Shown: piece by piece, positions 35,747-46,992 of the stretch
Position numbering within the stretch: position 1 is the stretch's first letter
Layout of the letters: every line of letters begins with the position of its first letter
Source: Sycobia sp. Sy_11
Taxonomy: Eukaryota > Arthropoda > Insecta > Hymenoptera > Epichrysomallidae
Direction of reading: 5' to 3'
Assembly (NCBI GenBank): GCA_018907035.1
Contig: JACCIC010000279.1
Span: forward strand, 186,001-250,000
Length of the DNA: 64,000 nucleotides
Notes under the pieces: generated by a model
The model's database searches: none
What the model saw: only the letters and a program-made list of their open reading frames with translations
What the model was told of the DNA's origin: nothing
Position numbers and translations under genes: made by a program

Positions 35747-36997
35747 CTAATCTACGCGGTGCGATATCGGTCTTAGATCGATGAGGCTACAATGAGGCGC
35801 GTCGTCGGGGCGCCGTACGCTCACCAGTGGTGTTACAATGCGGATTCGCTCGGTCGCCTCGACATTACAATTCGACGCATCGCAGTCACGCTCTTCGCCC
35901 GAAGGCTCTTCCGTGTCGGAACTGCTATCATCTTCGGGGTCGTGATCTCGATGGTAGGGCTTCAGGTCGGCGACGTGATGCTTACCAGCATCTCTTCCCG
36001 TAGAGTCGATCAGTCGATAAACATTCGTGCCGAGTTTCTCCGTGATGGTAAAGGGCCCGTCGAATTTTGGGGCCAGCTTGGCGCTGACGCCCTGTATGCC
36101 TGACGAGAGGATGCGATTACGCCGCCATACGCGATCGCCAATCGCGTAATGCACGTCGGGACGTCTCGCATTATAATAGCGAGCTTGCTTTGCCTGCGAT
36201 TTCTGCGAGTTTTCCGCTGCCTTTAGATGGAGATCAGATAATTTCTCCATAGGCTCTTTCCAATGTTGTAGAGCAGCCTCTTCTTGCGCAATCTGTGCGC
36301 GCTGCTCCTCCTGGCGACGATGTGTGCCAGGGGCTGAGGGGTGATGACCCGTGTTAAGGAAGGCCGGACTTACGCCAATGGAGTCTTGTACGGATGTATT
36401 GTACGCCAACATCAGCTCGGCGATGTGCGCATCCCAAGTACTGTGAGACTCCTCAATGAAGGCGATTATCGCGGTCTTCAGAGTCCTATTAACCCTCTCT
36501 ACCGGATTGGCTTGAGCGTGATAGGGAGGTATCGTGGAATGCTCCACCCCACGCTCCACAAGGAATTTCTCAATGATTTTATTACGAAATTCGGTGCCAT
36601 TGTCCGATAGGAATACTTCGGGCGTACCAAAGCGTAAAAATACGCGATCTTTCAACTCGCGGCGAATCGTTTGCGCATTCGCCTTTCTGATGGGGATACA
36701 TTCTACCCAGCGAGTGGATAGATCCATGAAGACGAGCAAATACTCGTATCCCCGGGTAGATCGTGGAAATGGACCCATCACATCTCCAGCTACTATTTCC
36801 CAAGGGCGGGTGACCGTTCGATGGCCCATCAGGCCAGCTGGTGCAGTCTGCTGTACCTTACATTGTTGGCACACGGTGCAGTCACGGACAAATTGTGTCA
36901 CATCTTTGTGCATTGATGGCCAATAGTATGATCGTGCAATTCGGTCATGTTTTATGGCGTCCGAAATGACCAGCTGTGGGCTCCTCATGACATTCAT
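35747..36997 (-). CDS. Ty3/gypsy integrase (frame separated from pol)
   Basis: An open frame of 416 codons, +1 relative to the preceding pol frame. Sequence upstream of about residue 15 is out-of-frame pol, so the real integrase part starts there. CTVCQQC (40-46) completes the zinc-binding HHCC motif, whose histidines are in the pol frame. Catalytic triad: GDVMG (Asp 72), SDNGTEF (Asp 132), NPVERVNR (Glu 167). The C-terminal part (DRVWRRN through FDGPFTITEKLGTNVYRL) is a GPY/F-type module; no chromodomain seen. Confidence 0.9.
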   Translation of the reverse strand: MNVMRSPQLVISDAIKHDRIARSYYWPSMHKDVTQFVRDCTVCQQCKVQQTAPAGLMGHRTVTRPWEIVAGDVMGPFPRSTRGYEYLLVFMDLSTRWVECIPIRKANAQTIRRELKDRVFLRFGTPEVFLSDNGTEFRNKIIEKFLVERGVEHSTIPPYHAQANPVERVNRTLKTAIIAFIEESHSTWDAHIAELMLAYNTSVQDSIGVSPAFLNTGHHPSAPGTHRRQEEQRAQIAQEEAALQHWKEPMEKLSDLHLKAAENSQKSQAKQARYYNARRPDVHYAIGDRVWRRNRILSSGIQGVSAKLAPKFDGPFTITEKLGTNVYRLIDSTGRDAGKHHVADLKPYHRDHDPEDDSSSDTEEPSGEERDCDASNCNVEATERIRIVTPLVSVRRPDDAPHCSLIDLRPISHRVD

Positions 36998-39251
36998 GCA
37001 GAACGGTACGACGATCTTCTTTAGGCACGACTAACTTCCACGCATCCTGGTCGTCTACTAAATCCTCGACGGCAGGATCAGGACGGTAGTAGTATAGTCG
37101 CTGCCCAACGACTTTCCACCATGGGAGGTTGGTCGGATCGCTCACCACTTTCTTACGAAGGCGCAAATACCAGGGGTCTTGCACATCGGTGACGTCGAGA
37201 GAGGCGACTTCGCAGGTCGGCTCGTCTTCGTACAAACGAGAGAGGGCGTCTGGTACGCAATTCAAGGTACCTTTCCGGTGGATGACTTCGTAGTCATATC
37301 CCTGCAATTCCAAGGCCCAACGGGCGACTCTGCCCGTGGGGTTGCGCAATGAGTGCAGCCAACGAAGGCTGCTGTGATCGGTTATCACCTGGAAGTAATA
37401 GCCCTCGACGTACGGGCGGAATTTACGCACAGCCCATAGCACGGCGAGGCACTCGCGTTCGGTGACCGAATAGTTACGCTCAGCCGCAGTCATCGTGCGA
37501 CTAGCGTAGGAGAGCACGCGCTCCTCGCCATCAACAGCTTGCGTGAGCACGGCGCCTAGTCCCGTGTCGCTGGCGTCCGTTTGGATGACGAACGTTTTTC
37601 CAAACGACGGTCGAGAAAGGACGGGTGCAGATGCGACGAGCGCCCGGATTTGTTCGAAGGCTTGCTGTTGCTCTTCTCCCCAATGGTACTTGATGTTCTT
37701 CTTGGTTAATCGGGTGAGAGGCTCAGCAAGCGTTGCGAAGTTCTCTAAGAACTTGCGATACCAGGACGCAAGGCCTAAAAACCTACGGAGCTGCTTCAGA
37801 TTCTTTGGTGCGGCGTAAGTCAAGATTGGTGCAATCTTATCCGGATCGAGTCGAAAACCGTCACGATCCACGAGGACGCCGAGGAACCGTACCTCCGCGA
37901 GTCCGAATTTACTCTTCTGCCGATTGATGGTCAAGCCGGCATCGGAAATCCGTCTCAGGATATGTTCGAGCCACCTGAGGTGCTCGTCAAAGCTCTCCGT
38001 AGCGATGATCACATCATCGAGGTAGGTGAAGGCCACCGTCTCCATTTCAGAGCCGATCAGCTTGTCGCTTAACTGCTGAAAGGTGGCAGGGCCACCGGCG
38101 ACACCATATGGCATACGGGTCCATTCGAATAACCCCATGCCTGGAACCGTGAAGGCAGAGAGGTGTCGCGATTCCTCACGAAGAGGGACCTGATGGTAGG
38201 CGCTGCTGAGGTCCAGGGTGGAGATGTATCGCGCATTTCTCAGTTTCCGTAAGATTACGTCCATGTAAGGAAGCGGGTACGCGCTGACCTTGGACACGGA
38301 ATTCAATTTGCGATAGTCCACACAGAATCGGTAGCTCCCATCGCTCTTGCGAACCATCACGACGGGGCTAGACCATTCGCTGGTTGATCTGCGAATTACG
38401 CCCTGATCAAGCATCTTGCGAACTTGCGCATGCATTTCCAGCTCTATCTTCTGAGAGACCGGATAATAACGCTGCTTAATCGGCTTAGCATCGCCGACAT
38501 CGATCACGTGGTCGGTCAGATGCGTGCAGCCCAGAGGCTGATTAGCCGGAGGCAGCATCCGGTCGAGGAGTTCCTCGACAGCTCGGCGTTGACTATCGTC
38601 AATATCGGCCAAGCCTATAGAGGCAAGCGAATACGCCGAGGTAACTGAGACGGGGCAGAGTTGTAACGGAACGAAATCCGCAGCACCCTCGATCGACATG
38701 GTGTTGTCGCGCGGGTGGATGACCGCATTGAAGGCGCGGTAGAAGTCTGCACCGAGCAGACAGTCATTTTCCAAGTCTGGAATTATGATGACGTCTAGCT
38801 CCATTTCTACGTCTGCTATGGCAAACGGAAGGGCCACCTGGCCTATTATCGGCTCAATTTTTCCTGTGGCGAGTCGAGCGCCAGATCCAGGGAAGGGTCG
38901 AACTAGACGACCGAGGGCAGATGCGATGTGCAGGCCGATTGCTCCGAGAGCTGTACGAGCAGCCCCTGCATCAAGCAGTGCATGAATGCGAAACTCGCCT
39001 ATGCCTACCTGTACCCACCATCGTGAATACCGATCGGGGTCGACACTTGTGGCTGAGTCAGCGGAGTCACGGTCGTGATGCTCCTCCTTTACAGACAGGA
39101 GGGGGCAATCATCATTACCCTGTGTCCTCGCAGCTGCATGCTGATCTTCAGAGGTCTCACGGAGCGTAGGGGCGAGTTGGACCTCAATTACTCGCCCTTT
39201 TTCGCGTTTCCCGAACACTCGGGACAGCTGCGCAAGGTGTGGCCAGGCCAA
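36945..39251 (-). CDS. Ty3/gypsy Pol: protease, reverse transcriptase, RNase H
   Basis: A 768-residue open frame overlapping gag by 64 bases and entered by -1 shift, so the first codons are probably not used as a start. Retroviral-type aspartic protease with LLDAGA at residues 92-97 (Asp 94; Ala in place of the usual Thr/Ser). RT from about 270 to 470: WSSPVVMVRKSDG, LDLSSAYHQVPL (Asp 346), and YLDD at 410-413. RNase H with TDAS (Asp 559), TERECLAV (Glu 600) and TDHSSLRWL (Asp 625). The first zinc-finger residues of integrase (HECHEEPTAGHFG) are at the C-terminus before a stop caused by a frame break. Key catalytic residues are kept. Confidence 0.93.
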   Translation of the reverse strand: MAWPHLAQLSRVFGKREKGRVIEVQLAPTLRETSEDQHAAARTQGNDDCPLLSVKEEHHDRDSADSATSVDPDRYSRWWVQVGIGEFRIHALLDAGAARTALGAIGLHIASALGRLVRPFPGSGARLATGKIEPIIGQVALPFAIADVEMELDVIIIPDLENDCLLGADFYRAFNAVIHPRDNTMSIEGAADFVPLQLCPVSVTSAYSLASIGLADIDDSQRRAVEELLDRMLPPANQPLGCTHLTDHVIDVGDAKPIKQRYYPVSQKIELEMHAQVRKMLDQGVIRRSTSEWSSPVVMVRKSDGSYRFCVDYRKLNSVSKVSAYPLPYMDVILRKLRNARYISTLDLSSAYHQVPLREESRHLSAFTVPGMGLFEWTRMPYGVAGGPATFQQLSDKLIGSEMETVAFTYLDDVIIATESFDEHLRWLEHILRRISDAGLTINRQKSKFGLAEVRFLGVLVDRDGFRLDPDKIAPILTYAAPKNLKQLRRFLGLASWYRKFLENFATLAEPLTRLTKKNIKYHWGEEQQQAFEQIRALVASAPVLSRPSFGKTFVIQTDASDTGLGAVLTQAVDGEERVLSYASRTMTAAERNYSVTERECLAVLWAVRKFRPYVEGYYFQVITDHSSLRWLHSLRNPTGRVARWALELQGYDYEVIHRKGTLNCVPDALSRLYEDEPTCEVASLDVTDVQDPWYLRLRKKVVSDPTNLPWWKVVGQRLYYYRPDPAVEDLVDDQDAWKLVVPKEDRRTVLHECHEEPTAGHFGRHKT

Positions 39252-41153
39252 CTACAGCCCCAGCACAAGAACCGCGGATCAGGACCTGCTGTCCGACCTT
39301 TGTTCTTGTCACTAAGGGGCTTGTGCACCAACTTCCCTTTGAAGGAGGGCTTCCTCTCCGACTTAGGTGAGGTCGCCGCTCTGGTTTTTCCTGTACGCGG
39401 CGAGCTCGGGCGTGAATCGCGACCGCTCCTCTTCGGGATAAGGGCTGCGACGCCTGGCGCCTCTAAATCAGGTGAGGTGGCTCTAAAGCCAGCCTCTTGT
39501 AAAACTTCTCGCACTAGAGCTTTGAAGTTGGGCGGCTTCACGTCCACGGCCGCGATCCTTGGTTTCGGGCGCGTTCGAGACGTGTCGGCCGCATGGAAGG
39601 CCACTTCGGGCATTATGCAGTCCTCAGGTGATGGCGGTGGCTTATAATTTCGCTCCGCATCGAGGACGCATTCGGCCTCTCGAGCAAGCTCGATTAGCCG
39701 ATTGACGCTCGTAATCTTCTCCCGCGGGACTAACTTCTGTATCTCCGGGAGTAGATTACGGTAGATCAGGGCGAGTTGTTTGTCGTCCGACCATGGTTCT
39801 TCGAACCGATTGAGAATCGTTAACAAACAAAACACGTAGTCACGTGTTGGCTCGCGCTTCGCCTGCGTACGCCGCTGGGCTTCGCTGATTAGCTCAGCTT
39901 GGAAGCGTCGATCGACGCCGTAGCAGCTCCGGGCTGCGTGGCAGAACTCTTGCCACGTGGTCCAGTCTTTCCGAGATAGACGGTACCAATGCAGGGCGAC
40001 ACCGTCGAGGAGCTCCGTCATGGCATTGAGCATGTCCTCGTCCGTGAGCTGTGTCAACCTGCGACATTCCGCGATCCTTTGCAGAAATTCTTCTACACTT
40101 TTCCCCTTGGCACCATTGAATCTAATTTTCCATTGGCGCACGGTCTTACCAATATCCGTGCGCTGGGCCAAGGTGCTTGACAGCGTTGATCGCGTTGTAT
40201 TCGCGGGCGAGCTCATCACATCTCGATCCATGTGATGTCCCCCCCCTTCCAGGCCCTTGGTACCGAGGGTGGCAAGGAGCCGAAAACGTAGGCTCGCCGG
40301 TCGACCCTACAAACCTATTATTGTTGAGGTTTTTGTCACTTTCCACGTATTGCAGATCGTACGTGTCTTGGAAAGTGACACGGTCGCGTCGCGCCGATTT
40401 CTGCAGCTGCTGCTGGATGCTGGCTAGCGTAGCGTGCATCTCACTTTGCCTCTGCTGCAAATCTTGGACAGTGCAGTTTTGGTGTTGCATCCAAGTTTGC
40501 AGCATATTTTGCAGACCATGTAATCCCTGACGAAGGTTTACATTGTTTTCGAGGTCAGTCGGTTGAGGCTCGACTGTTGTATTTTTCGCCTGAGATGCGA
40601 CTTGGGTTCGAGGTGTGGTGTCATTCGTGACACCCGAGTCGGGAGGCGTAATTACGCTCGTGGTGGCTGCCTGAATCGGCGATTCGTTGGCAGTGCTCCA
40701 TGCGAGCGGTTCATGCCTGTTCATCTCGGCCAAATTGAAGTCGATCGGATTTTGTATTTGGTGATCGACAGCTGTTGTTATATTTCTTTGATCTGTGCTC
40801 GGGTAAATTTCCCGAGCCTGCTGTATGTCAGCTGATTCGTCCGCTTGTTCGGCGTACGTCGCTTCCATTCGATCCAAAATATAAGTTTTTGTTGCGTCGC
40901 GCATTGTCGAGGTGACGATTATCTTTAACAGATTTTTATCTCTTCGCGTGCGTGTTTTTATACTATCACTGTCACTCTCGCATTCCACAAATTCTCCTGG
41001 GCTATAATTTCCTGCTAGTCTATGGTATAGCCTAGCAGCCCTTTGAAATGGGGAACCCTCATTTTTTAATTCTAGTTCCGCTGTAATTAGGTTTGTTTCT
41101 TCCTCACATAGGCTTTGAAGCCAGTCGTTAAATTCGTTTGGCGGATTTGCCAT
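39188..41153 (-). pseudogene. Ty3/gypsy gag, one frame break
   Basis: Two overlapping frames: 41153 to 40146 (starting MANPPNEFNDWLQSLCEEE, 335 residues, Gln-rich coiled-coil-like centre) and 40231 to 39188 (347 residues). The second has a capsid-like region (VEEFLQRIAECRRL, then WYRLSRKDWTTWQEFCHAA) and a C-terminal CCHC zinc knuckle, CWGCSWPGHTLRSC. The second frame is +1 to the first, and the switch falls at an eight-base C/G homopolymer (40239-40246). Either a mutation or a sequence error there splits gag; a programmed +1 shift is less likely because the true gag-pol junction has its own signal. Confidence 0.85.
39206..39212 (-). promoter_or_regulatory. Canonical -1 frameshift heptamer at the gag-pol overlap
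   Basis: The minus strand reads G GGA AAC in the gag frame (..TCG GGA AAC..), an X XXY YYZ slippery site, six codons before the gag stop at 39188. pol is in the -1 frame relative to gag and is open through this point, so slippage would give a Gag-Pol fusion. Confidence 0.75.
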
Positions 41154-42764
41154 CTTTTATTTCTTTTCGTTGAAAATTAGAAGAAGACAAACGAACAAAC
41201 GGAAAAAGAAAAAAAAGTACAACGTGAGAAAAATAGAGCGTTACAGCCAAAGTTTTCGATTAAGTAATTAAAAGCAAATAATTAAAAGCCGGCAATCTCA
41301 AGAGATAGTGGAGTGCGAGGGCGAAAACGCAAAAATTAGGGGCGACTGACGCAAAAAAAAACAGAAAATATAAGAAAAAAGAATTCAACAATTTTCAAAA
41401 ATTATCAAAAAATTTACCAAAAATTTTTCCAAAATTCTTATTTCGGCTTTCGGATTCTCGATTTTCCAAAAAAGATTTATTTTGAAATTGTAATAGTTTT
41501 TCCTTTTTATATTTTTTAAGCAATGTAAAAAAAAATACAAAAATATAAAGAAAAAAAGGAAAACACAAAAAAAAACAAAAAAATAAAAATATAGTTTATT
41601 TTTAGTTCTTTTATAACTTCTACAAAAAAAATTTTATTTTACAGTTTTTCAAAAAAACTTTAATTTTTGGTTTTCGAAAAAAACAAAAATTTTAAATTTT
41701 TAGTTTTCACAAAAAAAAAAAAAAAAAATTTTCAATTTTTCGTTTTCAAAAAAAAGGAAAAAAAAATTAAAAAAACATTTAATTTTAGTTTTCAAAAAAA
41801 AATTTTTAATTTTTAGTTTTCGGAAAAAAAAAAAAAAAATTTTAATTTTTAGTTTTCGAAAAAAGAAAAAAAAAAATTTTTAATTTTTAAATTATACTGC
41901 ACAAATATTAGAGATATTACAATATCAAAATGAAGATCCGAAAGCGAAAAGCATAAAGGGGATAATCAATTTTGATCAAATTAAATTGAGAGCAACGAAA
42001 AATTTACGTTAGTCGCATGTACACTGTATGTACAGCGTAGAGTCGCGGTGGTGTGTGTATGTGAATATACACAGATCGCTGACTTCGCTATTTATAGTCG
42101 ACTATGTGTAAAGAAGAGAACTTTTAATTATATTTAATTTACACTAAATGTTCCTTATGCCTGTAACGGCGAAAATTTATTATTATATTATAATGGCGAA
42201 TGTGAATTTATTTATATCAGTTATATTTTCATATTACGCTATCTTAAAAATTAATTATTGATTAATTTTAGTTTAGCTTAGATGGAGTTCACATATTTAA
42301 TTTAAGCTAAATTTTAAAGTTACATCCAATTAATATATATATCAGTATTATATAAATTAATGTATATGTGTCTATTTAACTTAAAATTAGTTTTGCTTGA
42401 AAAACTGCACAAATATTATATTACCGTATTCGGCATTATATTTCATTTGTGCTTTTTTTCAGCCGCTTTCGCCGAATTGCCGTTGGCCTTGGCCGACTTC
42501 GAGAGTGTTTACATCTACGAGCTCGCAACGTAAACACTCGCGATGTGCTGTGCGTTCGCACTCTGTAGTATTACAATTTTCAATATAATAAAATTATTAA
42601 ATTATTTTCGCGCATCCGCGTCACTTGCGAATATTTGCCGGGGCACTATAATACAATATATTATTACATATATATTATAAAATGTATATATGTAATGATA
42701 TATATATAAAGATATATAAAATGTTCTTATATAAAGTGCGATCCCGAGATCGCGTTTTGCGCCA
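41154..42764 (-). other. Long Ty3/gypsy leader with A/T homopolymer blocks
   Basis: 1.6 kb between primer-binding site and gag. From about 41,340 to 41,900 it is built of repeated poly-A and TTTTAATTTTTAG(T) blocks spaced about 40-55 bases. The remainder is AT-rich without coding frames. Confidence 0.7.
42748..42764 (-). promoter_or_regulatory. Primer-binding site of the Ty3/gypsy element
   Basis: Directly inside the 5' LTR with no gap, the minus strand reads TGGCGCAAAACGCGATC. The initial TGG is the expected complement of a tRNA CCA end. I did not identify the tRNA. Confidence 0.65.
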
Positions 42765-43096
42765 TGTAACGGTGCGCGTGTCCGCCTCGAGCACGAGGAC
42801 GGCGGGCACGGCCGTTGCAAATCTGTGCCCGGCTGGGCTTAGCCCCGAAGGATTTCGGCGAGGGAGAGGGGCGGTCCGCGAAGGGCGAAATATCGCGTTG
42901 TGGGACGGCGCGTGGAATAGGATGGCTAATAGAGCACACTTGATGATAACGGAAAAGAAAAATAAGACAGATGATTAAAATTTAGATACGATTTAATGCC
43001 GCGGCGCCAAAGATACACACACAATGCAGCGCCTATATACGAGGCGTGCGGGACGCAGGCCGAGGGTCGCCGAGGCGACGGCGCGCGGGGCGTTCG

Positions 43097-43139
<43 letters not shown>

Positions 43140-43734
43140 CTGCCACTTACAGAGAGCCGGAACCCGCAGGTCTCGCAGCGCGTTCTCGAAGCGCAACAGC
43201 GCCTTCCTTTGCCAGGGGCGGCGGTGACGTTGACCTCCGGGATGGGGCGGTTATTCCGCGTAGATGGGGCGGACGACAATTCGTCCGCTCGAGCTCGTAT
43301 TCGGCGCGGGTACACTGCACACCCTTGCACCACTGTAGCACCACGAGCGCGTTACCGGGCACTCTCCCCGAGGACGAGGTACGAGGCGGAGGGGAACCTT
43401 GGAACACAAGGTAGGTTCCCACACACGATCCGTCGCGGCACGGCTTTAGCAACCGGAAAAAAAGGGACACGGACGACGTGTGTAGAGGGCCGGTACGCGT
43501 TGTCTTCCCTTCGCGGCTCTCTTTCTTTCTGTCTAATTCGCGCGCGTGGCTGTCTCTCCCCACTCCCCGCTCTCTCTCTCTCACTTACCTCTCCGCCGGT
43601 GGTTGTGCGTCGGCCTGCAACATATAAACATTTCTACATATAAATATACAGATAAATATGTACATGCTACGGCTAGAGAGAGAGCAACGGGACGGGGAAG
43701 GCAGGCGCACGCAGTGCTTGCGTTCCTCGTCACA
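42765..43734 (-). repeat. 5' LTR of the Ty3/gypsy element
   Basis: 970 bp; read on the minus strand it starts TGTGACGAGGAACGC and ends CACCGTTACA. It contains a (GA)n run near 43101-43132. Its open frames (Arg-Glu repeats) come from this repeat and are not genes. Confidence 0.95.
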
Positions 43735-43911
43735 ATATATATATATATTATGAAGATAATATTTCATTAAATGTATATCGAGATATAAATATTTACATCA
43801 CAATGATAAAATAATCTGTCGCATTTCACGTTTTGACAACTGTTGTCTGTAAAACTAAATTTTGACCCGACGTGCAAACCAGGGAAAATTTGGTATCTCG
43901 GTATCTCGGTA

Positions 43912-43948
<37 letters not shown>

Positions 43949-44495
43949 ATCCGGAACATCTTTATTTAGATTAAAAAACGAGTTCGATGATTAGATATTA
44001 CATAAATTTTTGACCGTGTAGGATTAAGAGTAATCTAATAACACCAAGTAGAATATGATCGGCTTAAAATTAACCTAACGTAACTTTTGGAATTTTTCCG
44101 AAGGTGGGGTCTTGCATGCAGAATTTACTGTGTTTAGAGCATACTCGCCAAATTCGTAAATTGTATTTTCTCTAGAATCTAATTAATGTCTATCATTATT
44201 ATTGTTGCTGGATAAAAAGCATGCATACTTGTAAGAATAAATCGTTCGTTCATGAAGCATGGAACAATATATAACTGGGTGTCTTTGTAATTAAAATAAC
44301 TTGTCAATTATATATAAGTAGATTTGCAACCGAACAGACGGAGTTTGCGAGAACTAAAAGTAGATCAAATTAGAAAATTTAATGAAATAAAAATAATAAT
44401 TTATTTTTAAAAAATATTAAAATATAAATAAAAATAATTACAAAAAATAATAACAGAAAAATAATAAATATATTCATTAGCGATATGTCGTCTTG
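43735..44495. other. AT-rich intron stretch
   Basis: A (CT)n tract at about 43914-43946. Nothing else recognised. Confidence 0.55.
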
Positions 44496-44499
44496 CTTT

Positions 44500-44976
44500 G
44501 ATACTTACATAGATTTTAATGCTTGGTCCCCAAGCGTCTGCATGGCCAGTGGTTGCCCTAACGAGTGATGCTAAAGTTAACTACTAGGGAACGGCTGAAG
44601 TCTCCCGGGGTCGCGAACGGGTACTAGATGGTGTGGTCGGCGTGAACAGAAATTCCACAATATAGAGGCCTGATCTTTTTGCCTTTTTACTGTCGGTACA
44701 AATTAGACTCGCAGACACTGTTACACATAAAATAATTCTTTTCACAAAAGCACATGAGAGGCGTTCTCATCTAAAAGCTTAAAGTGTTGACTCTTTCCTC
44801 GCGTAGCGTCAGTCCCTCTTCCCTCTCTTTACCTCTTTCACTTATCGCTCTTTAGCTCCGTCACTGGCCTATTAAATCTACATGAATATATGTTGATGTG
44901 TACATAAGTGTCAGTGTATAGTACAGGCTGCGACTAGAGAGAGAACAGAGGTTAGTGAACGCGTATGTCGTTCACA
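44500..44976 (-). mobile_element. LTR-like remnant related to the Ty3/gypsy LTR
   Basis: A GC-richer block ending TTCACA. Its last 150 bases (acatgaatatatg... then GACTAGAGAGAGAACAG) resemble in layout the corresponding end of the Ty3/gypsy LTR (acatataaa... GGCTAGAGAGAGAG). The far boundary is unclear and no internal region is attached, so it may be a solo LTR of a sister family. Confidence 0.4.
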
Positions 44977-44979
44977 ATT

Positions 44980-46290
44980 TTCCGTTGCAATAATTAGTTC
45001 AATTAGTTCAATAAAAAATCTAAAACACCATTTCCAATTTAGCTATATCAGATTGGTTTAATATTTTTTTTCAAATGTTAATGTTTCTAATTAAATCAAA
45101 GAAAAAAGTATCTATTTAAGAATGTGGAGATACATTGATGGGCGGCATTTCATGAATGGTATCAAAAAATTACTGAAGTCCAACAGACATGTGCATTCAC
45201 TGTCTCTCTCTCTTTCTAAGAATTGCGCAATATGATAATTGAATAGACATCTATAGCAACGGATCATGTACTCACCTCTAATAATTCCCTTTGTTACCCA
45301 CATATCTAATTTAACTTATTAAATTCCACTTTGCTTTCCTCTTCGCAAAAAACATTGATCGTTCCGCTGTCTAAGATCAGAAGATCAGTTTACACGTGTG
45401 GCAGAAGACCCCATTGCACTATTACCACAACTATCTAAACTCACAGAAAGATTAGTTTACTTTCAGCTTATAAGAAATTTGGACGCCCAAGACTTATTAG
45501 TTGCAAACCATAAATAATAGATCCAAAGGTTTCCGGAAAGGTTTCAGCACTCAAATTGAATTATTAAAGAACGTTAAATGTCCCTTACATGGATCATGTC
45601 ACACCCTTTAGACTGCAGAACGATTGGTTATGAGCAGTAGAGAGTATTGGTTGGCTTTATTTGCTTGGTCTAAATATGCTTGTAAAATAAATATTATTCA
45701 ATTCAATTCACTTGAATTTTATCTCTCGCTCATACATATATATTGAGTTCATACGTCAACCTTACACGAATACTTTTAGTGGCAGTAACGTTGTCCTTCG
45801 TAGGCTAGTTGATCGAAGATGGTCTGCGTAAACAGAACCCCTGTATATCTGCTACTCACACTCTACGTGCATGTATCTAACGTATAGTCGCAGCTAGATA
45901 ACGCAGTCCCTTCGTGGGACTGCAGCAACGAATTTTGGCGTGAGTTTATTCTTGCAGCTCGTAATTTCTGACGGAGCCTTATCGTGCACGTCAATTTTTG
46001 GCCAATGACGAATACGACGACTCTATTTGTAACTGAGACGCGCGGGTATCAAGAAATACTCAATCCTAAGAAGAACTTACGAGTATCAAAAAAATCCCAA
46101 TGCACATATGTACGTTGTCGGTGTCTGTTTTTCGACTTTTTTCTCTCTAGAAATGGAAAAGCAGACTCTTTTTTCCACTTTTCCTTTTCGCGAGCGATTG
46201 AACTTCTCCCAAGGTCGGGCGCTTGTTTATATCTTGACTCTCGTTGCTCGTAACAAGATGCTCGATCACGCATCTAGTTAAATATGAATA
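44980..46290. other. Intron stretch around the RT fragment
   Basis: Apart from 45404-45590 I recognise only a perfect hairpin GCAGTCCC/GGGACTGC with a 5-base loop at 45903-45923. The rest is unassigned. Confidence 0.45.
45404..45590 (+). pseudogene. Non-LTR retrotransposon reverse transcriptase fragment
   Basis: Reads DPIALLPQLSKLTERLVYFQ followed by LIRNLDAQDLL, then after a stop and a small shift GFRKGFSTQIELL. These are RT motifs 2 and 2a of Jockey/CR1-like elements. Only about 60 codons survive; both sides are unassigned. Confidence 0.65.
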
Positions 46291-46299
46291 TATAAATAC

Positions 46300-46312
46300 A
46301 TATAAATAAATA

Positions 46313-46353
<41 letters not shown>

Positions 46354-46992
46354 AATTAATAAATATTTTTTCATTGGTCTTACAGTCCAATCAAATTAAT
46401 CGAAAACAATACGTAACAACATCAATACACATCTACATTAACATTAATACATCAATACACAAAAATAATAAAAAGGAAAATAAATTAAAAATTAAAAATT
46501 AAATTAAAAATTATAATGACAATCAGACTGTTCTTATTTACAATCACCCCCGTAGACTAATCTGAAAATAAAATATTAGCTGAAAAAAATTTTTTTTGTT
46601 ACATGGACTACGTCTTTGGACTACGTCTTCAATTAGGTGAGGGTGGTGGGGGCAGTCAGACTGCTCTTTACTAATAATTTAATGGTACTTATGTCAAAAT
46701 AATTGCACTTTACTAACAAAAAAATTTTTTTCAGCAAATATTTTATTTTCAGATTAGTCTACGGGGGTGATTGTAAATAAGGACAGTCTGATTGTCATTA
46801 TAATTTTTAATTTAATTTTTAATTTTTTATTTTTATTTTTGTTTTTATTATTTTTGTGTATTGATGTATTAATGTTAATGTATTAGTGTATTGATGTTGT
46901 TACGTATTGTTTTCGATTAATTTGATTAAACCGTAAGACCAATGAAAAAATATTTAGTAATTTGTATATAAGCAATCGACAAAAGTACAACT

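Larger units (their letters stand above)
34338..43734 (-). mobile_element. Complete, young Ty3/gypsy LTR retrotransposon (9.4 kb)
   Basis: Two LTRs (34338-35301 and 42765-43734) bracket gag, protease, RT-RNase H and integrase in the order expected on the minus strand. By eye the LTRs differ by about eight substitutions plus different lengths of two (GA)n runs, i.e. under 1% substitution, so insertion is recent. No env frame is present between integrase and the 3' LTR. Inserted in the same orientation as cubilin, in its largest intron. Two coding breaks (gag near 40240, pol-integrase near 36960) suggest that this copy is not autonomous, unless they are assembly errors in homopolymers. Confidence 0.95.

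Noticed and set aside
35747..36997. An env-like frame after integrase
   Set aside because: The frame is integrase itself; only about 445 bases without a domain remain before the 3' LTR.
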